Shown here: in pieces, positions 42,980 to 52,042 of the stretch | Numbering within the stretch: position 1 is the first letter of the stretch | How the letters are laid out: each line of letters opens with the position of its first letter | Assembly: GCF_000423005.1 (NCBI RefSeq) | Contig: NZ_KE383968.1 | Coordinates: 141,042-205,041, forward strand | DNA from: Gelidibacter mesophilus DSM 14095 | Lineage (GTDB): Bacteria; Bacteroidota; Bacteroidia; Flavobacteriales; Flavobacteriaceae | Direction: 5' to 3' | Length of the DNA stretch: 64,000 nt | The notes under the pieces: model-generated | Database searches by the model: none | What the model was told of the DNA's origin: nothing | What the model saw: the letters and a program-made list of their open reading frames with translations, nothing else | Made by a program: the position numbers and the translations under genes

Positions 42980-45715
42980 ATGAAGACTATTTTAATTGCA
43001 TTACCATTTCTTTTCACCACTATATTGAGTGCGCAATCCAAGGCATCCATTGCCGGAAAACTGATTGACAAAGAATATAACAATGAGCCTCTAGCCTTTG
43101 GAAACGTGCTCATTAAAGGCACCACGATTGGAACGACATCAGATATGGATGGCACCTACGTTTTCGATAACTTAAATGAAGGACAGTACACATTAATATA
43201 CAGTTATGTAGGCTATGAAACAAAGGAGTTGGAGGTTGCGGTTGCAGCAGGAAAAGTTGTGAGCATCAACGTGGATATGGTTGCCGACGCCGCAGCTTTA
43301 GACGAAGTTTTAATTACTACTACCACTCGAAAAGAAAGCGAAATAGCCTTACTCCTGACCCAAAGAAAAGCCATTGAAATCAAGCAAAATATCGGCATTG
43401 AGGAATTATCGAGAAAAGGTGTGAGTGATGTGGCAGCTGCTGTCACCAAGACTACCGGTGTTTCAAAACAAGTAGGGTCAAACACTATTTATGTACGTGG
43501 TCTTGGCGATCGTTACAATTCAACTTCCATTAATGGTCTTCCGGTGACTTCGAATGATCCTGAAAAGAAAAACATTGATCTTGATATTTTCTCAACAGAT
43601 ATCGTCGAATTTATATCAATTGATAAAGTCTATAGTTCCAATATTTCTGGAGACTTTGCTGGTGGAAACGTTGATATCACTTCCATAAACTATAAAGGAA
43701 AAGGCATGTTCGAATTTTCCTTGGGCTCCACCATAGGAACTAATGCCGTTCAAAAATTCAACAATTTCCAATTACAGGAGGGTCCTAAAAAATCCGGTTT
43801 CTCTTCTTATGGTGTTCCCAACGATCCTCTTAATGGCTATAATTTTGAAAACAGCTTGGCACCAGTAAAAGAAAAACCTTTAGGTGGCAAGATTGGGTTA
43901 AAAGCAGGAAAATCTTTTGAAATTGGAGCAGAGGGTAGCCTTAACTTATTTGCAACGGCTGGTTTTGATAATGGTTTTGGATATCGTGAAGGCATTAACC
44001 AAAGTGTCAGTGCGCAGGGTGCTAAATTAAAATCCTTCCATCAAGAGCGCTTTTCTTATCACACCAATACCACGGGTATGTTTAATGCAAATTATCGCAT
44101 CAACGCTAAGCATAAACTAGCTTATAACTTTTTAATGGTGAACTCTTCCAATCAAATGAGAGACACTTATGAAGGGTTTATACGGGACATCGCTGAAGAT
44201 GATAACGGACTGATACAACGCAGCACCTACATTCAAAATACCTTATTTATCCATCAATTGTTAGGAAACCATCAATTGTCTGATCAATTCGATTTTGATT
44301 GGGCTGCTTCTTACAATAAAGTGGAAGGCGATATGCCAGATAGAACGCAAAACACTTTGAAGTATGTGGATGAGGCCAATGGGTATGTTTTTGCGCAAAA
44401 CACAATTACAGATAACCACAGGTATTATCAAAACTTGATTGAAGATGAGCTGGCCGCCAACCTCTCCGTTAGTTATAAACTGAATGAAGATGCGAATGGT
44501 AATTCTAAAGGAAAAGTAATCTTAGGCTATAATGGCCGATTGAAAAAACGTGATTTTGAAGCCATTCAATTTAATTTCAGAATTTCTGGCCCTCAGCTCA
44601 ACACGACAGTTGATCCTGACAATCTAGACCTGTTTTTAAATCAACAAAATTTCGAAAATGGTCTCTTTAATATTGAATCGTTCGCTGGTTTAACCCCTCA
44701 AACGTATGATGGCGAACAAACCATTCACGCAGGTTTTGCCAGCCTACACTACAAGTTTACCGATAGATTGAGCGCGATAACGGGCATACGATTCGAAAAA
44801 GTAGAACAGACCGTTTCCTGGAGAACGCAGTTGGATGCCTCAGGGAAAAGTAACACGTTTAATAGGAATGAATTTTTACCAAGTATCATCTTAAAATATG
44901 AACTAGACGACACCCAAAATTTACGCCTAGGCGCAAGTAAAACCTATACCCTACCACAATTTAAAGAAAGGGCCCTATTTATTTATGAAGATGTTACAGA
45001 GGTCAAAGTGGGTAACCCAGATCTCTATCCCTCACAAAACTATAACTTAGATTTAAAATGGGAAATGTTTCCTAAAAACTCAGAACTTTTATCAGTCACT
45101 GCTTTTGGAAAATATATTTTAGACCCAATAAACGAAATCACCTTAGCCTCTTCTACCAATGATATTTCATTTATAAACACAGGCGACACAGGCTACGTTT
45201 ATGGCGCTGAGATTGAATTTAGAAAAGACATTTTCAACTTTAACGAAGCACAATCCAATAAACTTTCGGCAGGATTTAATGCTTCTTATATGCAAACGCA
45301 TCAAGACCTGGATTCTGAAAAGGTAAGAGAGGAAACCAACTACAACACCAATCTTACAAATGACACTTCAAGCTTTACCGGAGCTTCAGATTTTTTATTG
45401 AACGCAGATTTGACCTACTTCAAAGATCTTGGTAATTCCGCTAACATGATGGCTACGTTGGCCTATTCTTATACTTCTGAAAGTCTTTATGCTTTAGGGG
45501 TAGAAACTAAGGGCAACTTGGTTGACAAGGGTATAGGCTCATTGGATTTCATACTGAAAACCGACATAAATAAAAATTTCGCCATTGATCTTACCGTGTT
45601 CAACATGCTTAATCCTGCTATAGAAAGGTTTCAGGAAAATGCGACAGAAAACATAACAGTCTTGTCTTACAAACGCGGTGCTTTTTTCAAACTGGGATTG
45701 CGCTACCAATTATAA
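42980..45715 (+). CDS. TonB-dependent receptor with N-terminal carboxypeptidase-like domain
   Basis: A 911-aa outer-membrane transporter. The signal peptide ends LFTTILSAQ (about 19). A CarboxypepD_reg-like beta-sandwich follows (residues 23-105, IAGKLIDKEYNNEPLAFGNVLIKGT), then a plug (GVSDVAAAVTKTTGVSKQVGSNTIYVRGLGDRYNS) and a 22-strand barrel ending LGLRYQL. The Phe/Tyr-rich barrel lacks SusC features. It is followed after 49 bp by a lipoprotein with which it probably works. The Pho-box-like array upstream suggests phosphate or organophosphate uptake; this is inference. Confidence 0.92.
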   Translation: MKTILIALPFLFTTILSAQSKASIAGKLIDKEYNNEPLAFGNVLIKGTTIGTTSDMDGTYVFDNLNEGQYTLIYSYVGYETKELEVAVAAGKVVSINVDMVADAAALDEVLITTTTRKESEIALLLTQRKAIEIKQNIGIEELSRKGVSDVAAAVTKTTGVSKQVGSNTIYVRGLGDRYNSTSINGLPVTSNDPEKKNIDLDIFSTDIVEFISIDKVYSSNISGDFAGGNVDITSINYKGKGMFEFSLGSTIGTNAVQKFNNFQLQEGPKKSGFSSYGVPNDPLNGYNFENSLAPVKEKPLGGKIGLKAGKSFEIGAEGSLNLFATAGFDNGFGYREGINQSVSAQGAKLKSFHQERFSYHTNTTGMFNANYRINAKHKLAYNFLMVNSSNQMRDTYEGFIRDIAEDDNGLIQRSTYIQNTLFIHQLLGNHQLSDQFDFDWAASYNKVEGDMPDRTQNTLKYVDEANGYVFAQNTITDNHRYYQNLIEDELAANLSVSYKLNEDANGNSKGKVILGYNGRLKKRDFEAIQFNFRISGPQLNTTVDPDNLDLFLNQQNFENGLFNIESFAGLTPQTYDGEQTIHAGFASLHYKFTDRLSAITGIRFEKVEQTVSWRTQLDASGKSNTFNRNEFLPSIILKYELDDTQNLRLGASKTYTLPQFKERALFIYEDVTEVKVGNPDLYPSQNYNLDLKWEMFPKNSELLSVTAFGKYILDPINEITLASSTNDISFINTGDTGYVYGAEIEFRKDIFNFNEAQSNKLSAGFNASYMQTHQDLDSEKVREETNYNTNLTNDTSSFTGASDFLLNADLTYFKDLGNSANMMATLAYSYTSESLYALGVETKGNLVDKGIGSLDFILKTDINKNFAIDLTVFNMLNPAIERFQENATENITVLSYKRGAFFKLGLRYQL

Positions 45716-45764
45716 AACTCAATTATTAGAAATTTTAAACCAAAACAATTAAAAAGTAAACACT

Positions 45765-46958
45765 ATGCAAAAATCAATTTCAAAATTTTTAGGAACAGCA
45801 CTTTTATTCGCTTTAATATTTACAACCTCATGTTCCAGTGATGATGACAGTCCATCTAATGGTGATGACGGAACAGCATTTGTACTAGAGCGAGATAATC
45901 TTAAAGGAGAAATCACTAAAGGCGAGGTCATTTTAGAATCCGGAACCTATAAACTAACAGGACAACTACTGGTAAATGCTGGTGCAAAACTGACCATCAA
46001 AAGCGGTGTTAAAATTGAAGCAACTTCTGTGGCCAGTGAGGATTTTGCTGCGGTAAGATATATTGCCGTTGCACAAGACGGAAAAATTGATGTTCAGGGC
46101 ACCTCATCCAATCCTGTAGTCATGACAGCTACCACTCAATCTCCTGGAGCTTGGGGCGGACTTGTATTATGTGGAAAGGCTCCGATTAATAAAGGTATTA
46201 CAGCTTCTGCAGAAGTCTCAGATTTAACGTATGGCGGTGGAGATGCGAACGATAGCTCAGGATCCATTAAGTATTTAAGAATAGAATATTCAGGATTTGC
46301 CTATAACTCAGAAAAAGAATTTAACGGTCTTTCACTATTTGGTGTTGGAAATGGAACAACTATAGAATATGTTCAGTCTTACGAGGGTTCAGATGATGGT
46401 TTTGAATTTTTCGGAGGCACAGCGATCGCAAAATATTTGGTAGTAAATAATAGTTCCGAACAAGTTGGTGATGATTTATTCGACTGGACTGAAGGATGGT
46501 CAGGAACTGGCGAAAACTGGTATGGCATCAGAAAAAATGCTGGGAATAGAGGCATTGAGGCTGATAATAATTCAAATAATCATTTGGCCACCCCTATTTC
46601 CAACCCTACTATTAAAAATCTCACCTTAGTTGGCTTAGGAGCTGCCGACACCAGTTCAGAAACACAAGCCATTAAATTAAGAGTGGGCACAAAAGCGCAA
46701 TTTGATAATGTGGTATTAAGCAATTGGAAAACAGGCTTTGACATTCAACATGACGAGAGCGTAGGCTATGTAACTGAAGGTTCTTTGGCTGCTACAAACG
46801 TTAAGTTTGATAAGGTCTCCACTTTAACTGTTGGAAAAAATACAGCAGGCGAAGCGGTTGATGTGTCTGGCGTGTACAGTATAAATGAAAATGCAACAGG
46901 TGCTGGTAACGGTATTGCTAAGCCTAGTTGGGCCAATGACTGGACCGTTGGTCTATAA
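45765..46958 (+). CDS. Surface lipoprotein with parallel beta-helix-like repeats
   Basis: A 397-aa lipoprotein (lipobox cysteine Cys23 in FTTSCSSDDD). The remainder has turns of a right-handed beta-helix: AKLTIKSGVKIEA, GKIDVQGTSSNPVVMTA, SIKYLRIEYSG, TIEYVQSYEGSDDGFEFFGG. It is encoded 49 bp after the TonB receptor and is a probable surface-exposed partner that binds the ligand. I cannot assign a substrate. The operon ends at the hairpin at 47008-47038. Confidence 0.85.
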   Translation: MQKSISKFLGTALLFALIFTTSCSSDDDSPSNGDDGTAFVLERDNLKGEITKGEVILESGTYKLTGQLLVNAGAKLTIKSGVKIEATSVASEDFAAVRYIAVAQDGKIDVQGTSSNPVVMTATTQSPGAWGGLVLCGKAPINKGITASAEVSDLTYGGGDANDSSGSIKYLRIEYSGFAYNSEKEFNGLSLFGVGNGTTIEYVQSYEGSDDGFEFFGGTAIAKYLVVNNSSEQVGDDLFDWTEGWSGTGENWYGIRKNAGNRGIEADNNSNNHLATPISNPTIKNLTLVGLGAADTSSETQAIKLRVGTKAQFDNVVLSNWKTGFDIQHDESVGYVTEGSLAATNVKFDKVSTLTVGKNTAGEAVDVSGVYSINENATGAGNGIAKPSWANDWTVGL

Positions 46959-47007
46959 TAAACTGCATAATAATGGTACCATTTGAGTGAAGTCTATCAT
47001 TTGCAGG

Positions 47008-47038
47008 AGACCTTTTCAATATTTGAAAGGGTCTTTTT
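47008..47038 (+). terminator. Terminator of TonB receptor/lipoprotein operon
   Basis: AGACCTTTTCAAT (47008-47020) pairs with ATTTGAAAGGGTCT (47021-47034) with one irregularity, then a T-run. Confidence 0.75.
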
Positions 47039-47072
47039 TATGGAATATAAGCAATGGAACTACATAAATAAA

Positions 47073-47100
47073 GCCGTCTCAATTTAATTATTGAGACGGC
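47073..47100 (-). terminator. Terminator of T9SS metalloprotease gene
   Basis: An 11-bp perfect stem, GCCGTCTCAAT (47073-47083) with ATTGAGACGGC (47090-47100), 6-nt loop. On the minus strand it is followed by TTTATTTA; it lies 22 bp after the metalloprotease stop. Confidence 0.75.
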
Positions 47101-47121
47101 CCTTTTAGTACTTTGGAACCA

Positions 47122-50100
47122 TTAGTTGACCAAAACCCTCTTGGTAACTGTTCTCAATCCATCAGAAATATGGATCAAGTACATTCCCGACTGCGCCTTA
47201 TCCAATTGGATTACTTCTCTGAAATTAGTTGTGCTATCAAAACGATTTTCAAGAATCTTACGTCCTCTGATATCATAAATTGCGACCTTAATATCTTCGG
47301 ACGAATGGGATTTTAGCTTTACCGTAAATTCACCACTGTTTGGATTTGGAAAAATTGCGAAGCCTTCAAAACTGTTTTCTTCTATAGATAATGGTTTTGC
47401 AAGACAGAGTTCTAAGGTAAATTCATCAATACTTCCGCCATCCAAATCGCGCGTATCAGTAACCTCAAGCGTCCAAGTTCCTGCCGACTTTTCGTTATAC
47501 ATGGTTGACAAATCCCCTTCAGGCGAATAAGTTCCTGTAAAAGGAGCAAAAGCTTTAATAATAGAGGTTGATGCTTCTTGATCAAAAATGGTATTGGTAT
47601 AATTTTCATCAAATAAATCGCCATTATTTTCGCTCAATACTACTCGAGTTCCTGTTGGGCTTATTAAAACCAATTTTAAATCTGCAACCCAAGTATGGGA
47701 AATGTTAACCTTTACATTGATATCAACTACTTGCAAATCATCAGTAACAGGTATGACAGATTTAGAAACTTGGTTGATTACTTCTGTGATAACAACTGGC
47801 GTATCAATTGATGTATAGCTATTGCATGAAGACTCATATGTAGAGAAAGAACTCACTGCAGAAGCGGCAGCAGTAGCACATTGACTTGAACCCGTTACTC
47901 TCCAATAATACACCGTTGCCTCGTCTAAAGAGGTCATATAAGAATTGGTAGCAACGTTAGCAGACGCCACAACATTTGAAAAAGTGCTTGTGGTTGAAAC
48001 CTCTACAAAATAGTTTTGGGTATTCACATTCTCCTTCCAAGTCAAAACCACATTGGGAGAAAGTCCATCGGCACCATTTGCAGGCAAGTCTGTGGTTATT
48101 GGGGATAAGGTGTTACTGAAAACATTCAACGTAACTAAGGAAGATATTTTCAGAGTCCCTGAGGTTCCGGTGGCTGTAATTTCATATGCTCCAGGAGCAA
48201 CATTACCCATCCCAGAAATGGTCATGGTAACTGGTGTGCCGTTACTACTTGCGGAAGCTGGACTAAACGTTGCTGAAGCGCCTGCAGGCAAATTTGTAGC
48301 TGAAAAACGTGCACTTTGATTATAGCCTTGATAGCTATTGTAAATAAAATTATATACCGCAGCGTTAGGTTTACAAACTGTAGCGGAAGATGTCGAAAAA
48401 TTCAAAAGATACTTAACGCTTATAATTTTGAAATCTGAGGTATTCACATTATAAAATATATTTCCAGCACCTTCAATTAGAATCCTTGCTTTATTCGTTA
48501 CAGTACCATCAGGAACAGTTATGTCATGAGATCCATCATTAGGAATATTAGATGCCAATATAATAGGAAAAGTTGCACCTCCATCCAATGACAATTTAAT
48601 ATTTACTTTTGTTGTGTTAATTGGCGCCACATCAGTATTGGCAACATCCCAAGAGATGGTTTTATAGGCCCCAATTTCCCAAGTAACCGCTGAGGTTTGG
48701 GATGTTACTTTAAACGGACCAGCGCCAGCAATGGTCGTTGCAGTCATATTATCAACAGCTGTTTGCCCGCCCCGTGCATCATTATCCCTAACCGTTAAAA
48801 CAAAATTATGAGTCCTTCCTACAGATGCCAATTTTTCCCATGTTGTAGAAGTGCCTCCATTAGACAATACCTCTTCAAATCTTGGGATATATCTTACTGG
48901 GTTTGATGTGCCTTGAAAAGAACGCACCATCGGGCCAAACTCATTTGTTTCTTTTGGCGTACCGGTTGGTCCTAAATCAAATTGTTCCCAAGTATAGGTA
49001 TGCGTATTGGTACCATTAGTGTCTGTAGATGCTCCAGTCAATTTATAAGGCGTTGAAATTGGGATATTATAGGATGCTCCAGCCTCCGCAGTAGGCGCCG
49101 AATTTCCGGTAGAGATCAAAGTACCACAGGTACTTTCACCTACAGTAATATTCCGCCATATTTGCCGTAAGCTTGCCTGATGAAAGTAATCACTACTTTT
49201 ATTTTGAACATTTTGAGGAGAACAAATACCGGCGTAACTTAAAATCGTGGAACCACTGCCCGGTTCATAAGCTGTAGATGCTGTTCTAGTATCCAATCCA
49301 CAATTACTCGCTGAACCATTAAATGTATGCGTTGCACCAAACTGATGGCCTATTTCATGGGCTACAAAATCTACAGCAAATGCATCCCCTAAGGGGCTTG
49401 GCAAACCAGTGGTGCCACCACCTTTATTAGTACCACACACACTGCGTAAATAAGCAGAACCTCCAGACCCTGTTGTAAATGTATGCCCAATATCATAACT
49501 GGTTTCACCAATCTTCCCATTGATAAGTGCGGTAATTCCAGAAACGCCTTCACCGTTAGAAAAAATACTATTACCTGTTGTTGAAATCAAACGATCATTA
49601 TTGGCAACCAAAGTCATTCTTATAGACAATTCTCTGTCATAAATTCCATTCACCCTAGTCATTGTTGTATTAATTGCAGCTAAAGCTGACGCTACAGTGC
49701 CGCCGTGAAAATTGGTATACTCAATACTCGTACCTACTGCCAATCTGAACGTACGTCGTGTACCATCATTCGCGTTTCTAGAAGCAATCAAATCAGTATT
49801 CAAATCGATTTGACTTTGTAGGCCATCATCGACAAAACCGCATTCAAATAAATTTTGTGTTACAGGAACACTCTGTCTTGAAAAGGCCTCATAAGCACCA
49901 TCATTGGAATAAGGATTGATAAACTCCGTCTCCTTATCCATTGACATTTTCATGGAGTGCAACCCATTGGGAGAGATACTGAAATACACAACTGCTGAGG
50001 CGTTTTTGTACCCATAACCAACATAAGAACGAATTTTTGGAAATTTCGCTTGAAGCTCTGGGTCCATCACCGCATATTCCATAATTCTATAAACCTCCAT

Positions 50101-50373
50101 TGAGCCATCCGAATTTGGAAAATCAAGAAGCGTATTGGACAAGATTCCTGAATCTCTTAACGGAACATTTTTTAAACTAGATCTTAGAATTGCCATATCC
50201 AATTGATAATAAGATGCATCAACAGGTCTGGTTTTTTGGGATATTATTTTTTCTTGAGAAATACTGCTTTTTGTAGTCTTAGTCCAGGGAGATGTTCTTT
50301 TTTGACCATAAGTCATTGAAAAAGTAAAGATTACTATTAAAAACAAACTTGACTTAAAGTATTTATTCATCAT
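47122..50373 (-). CDS. T9SS-exported reprolysin-like zinc metalloprotease
   Basis: A 1083-aa secreted protease. The signal peptide is about residues 1-23 (ending FSMTYGQ), followed by a propeptide to about 200. The metzincin catalytic site HEIGHQFGATH is at 339-349 (zinc ligands His339, His343, His349). Then come immunoglobulin/fibronectin-type domains, a proprotein-convertase P-like domain (about 860-990: DINVKVNISHTWVADLKLVL) and a type A T9SS sorting domain at the end (FAIFPNPNSGEFTVKL to KRVLVN). It is probably released or surface-attached to digest proteins. A second Met lies at codon 2. Confidence 0.94.
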   Translation of the reverse strand: MMNKYFKSSLFLIVIFTFSMTYGQKRTSPWTKTTKSSISQEKIISQKTRPVDASYYQLDMAILRSSLKNVPLRDSGILSNTLLDFPNSDGSMEVYRIMEYAVMDPELQAKFPKIRSYVGYGYKNASAVVYFSISPNGLHSMKMSMDKETEFINPYSNDGAYEAFSRQSVPVTQNLFECGFVDDGLQSQIDLNTDLIASRNANDGTRRTFRLAVGTSIEYTNFHGGTVASALAAINTTMTRVNGIYDRELSIRMTLVANNDRLISTTGNSIFSNGEGVSGITALINGKIGETSYDIGHTFTTGSGGSAYLRSVCGTNKGGGTTGLPSPLGDAFAVDFVAHEIGHQFGATHTFNGSASNCGLDTRTASTAYEPGSGSTILSYAGICSPQNVQNKSSDYFHQASLRQIWRNITVGESTCGTLISTGNSAPTAEAGASYNIPISTPYKLTGASTDTNGTNTHTYTWEQFDLGPTGTPKETNEFGPMVRSFQGTSNPVRYIPRFEEVLSNGGTSTTWEKLASVGRTHNFVLTVRDNDARGGQTAVDNMTATTIAGAGPFKVTSQTSAVTWEIGAYKTISWDVANTDVAPINTTKVNIKLSLDGGATFPIILASNIPNDGSHDITVPDGTVTNKARILIEGAGNIFYNVNTSDFKIISVKYLLNFSTSSATVCKPNAAVYNFIYNSYQGYNQSARFSATNLPAGASATFSPASASSNGTPVTMTISGMGNVAPGAYEITATGTSGTLKISSLVTLNVFSNTLSPITTDLPANGADGLSPNVVLTWKENVNTQNYFVEVSTTSTFSNVVASANVATNSYMTSLDEATVYYWRVTGSSQCATAAASAVSSFSTYESSCNSYTSIDTPVVITEVINQVSKSVIPVTDDLQVVDINVKVNISHTWVADLKLVLISPTGTRVVLSENNGDLFDENYTNTIFDQEASTSIIKAFAPFTGTYSPEGDLSTMYNEKSAGTWTLEVTDTRDLDGGSIDEFTLELCLAKPLSIEENSFEGFAIFPNPNSGEFTVKLKSHSSEDIKVAIYDIRGRKILENRFDSTTNFREVIQLDKAQSGMYLIHISDGLRTVTKRVLVN

Positions 50374-50386
50374 AGACTATATCATT

Positions 50387-50394
50387 TATATTTG
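50387..50394 (+). promoter_or_regulatory. -7 promoter box of lipoprotein gene
   Basis: TATATTTG, exact consensus, 67 bp before the ATG at 50462. A minus-strand box TATTTTTG (complement 50446-50453) serves the divergent metalloprotease, so the two promoters overlap in opposite directions. Confidence 0.45.
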
Positions 50395-50461
50395 TTTACT
50401 ATTATCTTTAGTGCCGTGAAAGTTACATTCAAATTAAACCAATTACAAAAATAAAACATTA

Positions 50462-51001
50462 ATGTCTATAAGGATAAGCACACTGGCTATTGTTCTAACA
50501 ACGTTAATCTTAGTGAGCTCTTGTAAAACCAAACCTCATCAAACATCCTCTTTTGATAAGTTGCCCGAAAAAGGAAAACCGTGCCCTGATAACGGCGAGT
50601 GTCACTTCAGCAGCACCCCAAACCAGTCCATTATCCTTAAAAAAGATGAGTTTGGAATAGGTTATGCTCAGTTTTCAAAAAGCGATAATACGCTTTTAAA
50701 ATTTGAATATCAACGCAATGCGCCTCTTAATACCCTTGACCGACAGTATATTGAACGTATTTATTTTGAACTTCCCAACCCACCAAAACCACTGTTATTA
50801 CAAAATCGAGATCTTGTAAAAATCAATCTCCTGTTTGAACGGGTATGTTTTTGCAAAGGACACACCGGATTTTATAAAATCAGTGAGGGTGTGCTCTCCT
50901 TAAAACCTCTGACAAACAATCGCTACCATTTACAACTTCGTTTTAAAACTGCGGAAGTGCCTCAAATTATTACTGAAATCGATAAAATTTTCAGCTTATA
51001 A
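50462..51001 (+). CDS. Lipoprotein of unknown function
   Basis: A 179-aa lipoprotein; the lipobox LVSSCKTK gives Cys21 after a hydrophobic signal. The mature part has four further cysteines (GKPCPDNGECHF and RVCFCKGHTG) that could form two disulphides, and a beta-rich pattern. I do not recognise a family. It stands alone between the metalloprotease (divergent) and ribF. Confidence 0.7.
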   Translation: MSIRISTLAIVLTTLILVSSCKTKPHQTSSFDKLPEKGKPCPDNGECHFSSTPNQSIILKKDEFGIGYAQFSKSDNTLLKFEYQRNAPLNTLDRQYIERIYFELPNPPKPLLLQNRDLVKINLLFERVCFCKGHTGFYKISEGVLSLKPLTNNRYHLQLRFKTAEVPQIITEIDKIFSL

Positions 51002-51084
51002 AAACTCCTATTTTAGACTTCTTTCAAATTACAGCTAACCAAGTTTCAATTCATGACTACTAATTTTTTTTAAACCCTTAAATG

Positions 51085-51106
51085 GTTATTTTTACAAAAA
51101 AATAAC
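51085..51106. repeat. Perfect inverted repeat abutting the ribF start
   Basis: GTTATTTTT (51085-51093), ACAA, AAAAATAAC (51098-51106). The right arm ends at the base before the TTG start codon. It could be an operator or an RNA hairpin at the start site. Confidence 0.45.
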
Positions 51107-52042
51107 TTGAAGGTACTTACCGCATCCGACCATTCTATTCCACAGACCCCATCAGTGGTGACTATTGGCACCTTTGATGGCGTTCATATTGGACATCAAA
51201 AAATTATCAAAAAACTGATAAAAAAGGCATCTGACAAAAACTTGATCTCCATTGTGCTTACCTTTTTTCCGCATCCTCGCATGGTTTTGCAACAAAATTC
51301 AGATATCAAACTTCTGAATACCATCGCTGAACGCAAGGAAATTTTATCAGCATCAGGATTGGACTATATCTACGTAAAAGAATTCACCAAGGTTTTTGCC
51401 GATCTTTCTGCCCGTGATTTTGTAAAATCTATTTTAGTGGACAAGCTACACGTCAAACACGTTATTATTGGTTATGACCATCAATTTGGCAAAGATAGAA
51501 GTGCCAATATTGATGATCTCAGAAGGTTTGGATCTGAGTTTGGGTTTGAAGTTGAAGAAATCTTAGTGCAAGACATAGAAGATGTTGCCGTGAGTTCTAC
51601 AAAAATAAGAACGGCGCTCAATTCTGGGGATATTAAGACCGCAAAAGCATTTTTAGGATATGACTATTATATCAACGGAAGTGTGGTAAGAGGTAAAGGT
51701 TTTGGCAAGAAAATGGAATTTCCAACGGCAAATATCAGCGTTGATGAAGCTTATAAACTGATTCCTAAAAATGGTGTTTACGCGGTATCTTCCACTTACC
51801 AAGGCAAAACCATTTATGGAATGATGAATATAGGTATCAATCCAACCTTTGACGACAAAAAGAAAACCATTGAAGCCCATTTTTTCGATTTTAATAAGGA
51901 TCTCTATGGTCAGCATTTAAGAATTACTTTCTTGGACAGACTGAGAGATGAGCAAAAATTTAAATCGGTTGATGCTTTAATTGCACAACTGAGACAGGAC
52001 CAAATAAAAGCTAAACAGATTATTGCAGCGCTTCATGCATAA
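51107..52042 (+). CDS. ribF: Bifunctional riboflavin kinase/FMN adenylyltransferase
   Basis: A 311-aa enzyme making FMN and then FAD. The N-terminal adenylyltransferase domain has TIGTFDGVHIGHQKIIKKL and the motif FTKVFADLSARDFV. The C-terminal flavokinase domain has GKGFGKKMEFPTANI and GVYAV. No ATG is near the family start; translation appears to begin at the TTG directly after a 9-bp inverted repeat. The stop overlaps the ATG of the HTTM gene by 8 bp, so the two are coupled. Confidence 0.95.
   Translation: MKVLTASDHSIPQTPSVVTIGTFDGVHIGHQKIIKKLIKKASDKNLISIVLTFFPHPRMVLQQNSDIKLLNTIAERKEILSASGLDYIYVKEFTKVFADLSARDFVKSILVDKLHVKHVIIGYDHQFGKDRSANIDDLRRFGSEFGFEVEEILVQDIEDVAVSSTKIRTALNSGDIKTAKAFLGYDYYINGSVVRGKGFGKKMEFPTANISVDEAYKLIPKNGVYAVSSTYQGKTIYGMMNIGINPTFDDKKKTIEAHFFDFNKDLYGQHLRITFLDRLRDEQKFKSVDALIAQLRQDQIKAKQIIAALHA

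Noticed and set aside
47122..50373. Phage tail-fibre or adhesin call for the 1083-aa protein
   Set aside because: The HEIGHQFGATH metzincin site and the T9SS tail show a secreted metalloprotease.
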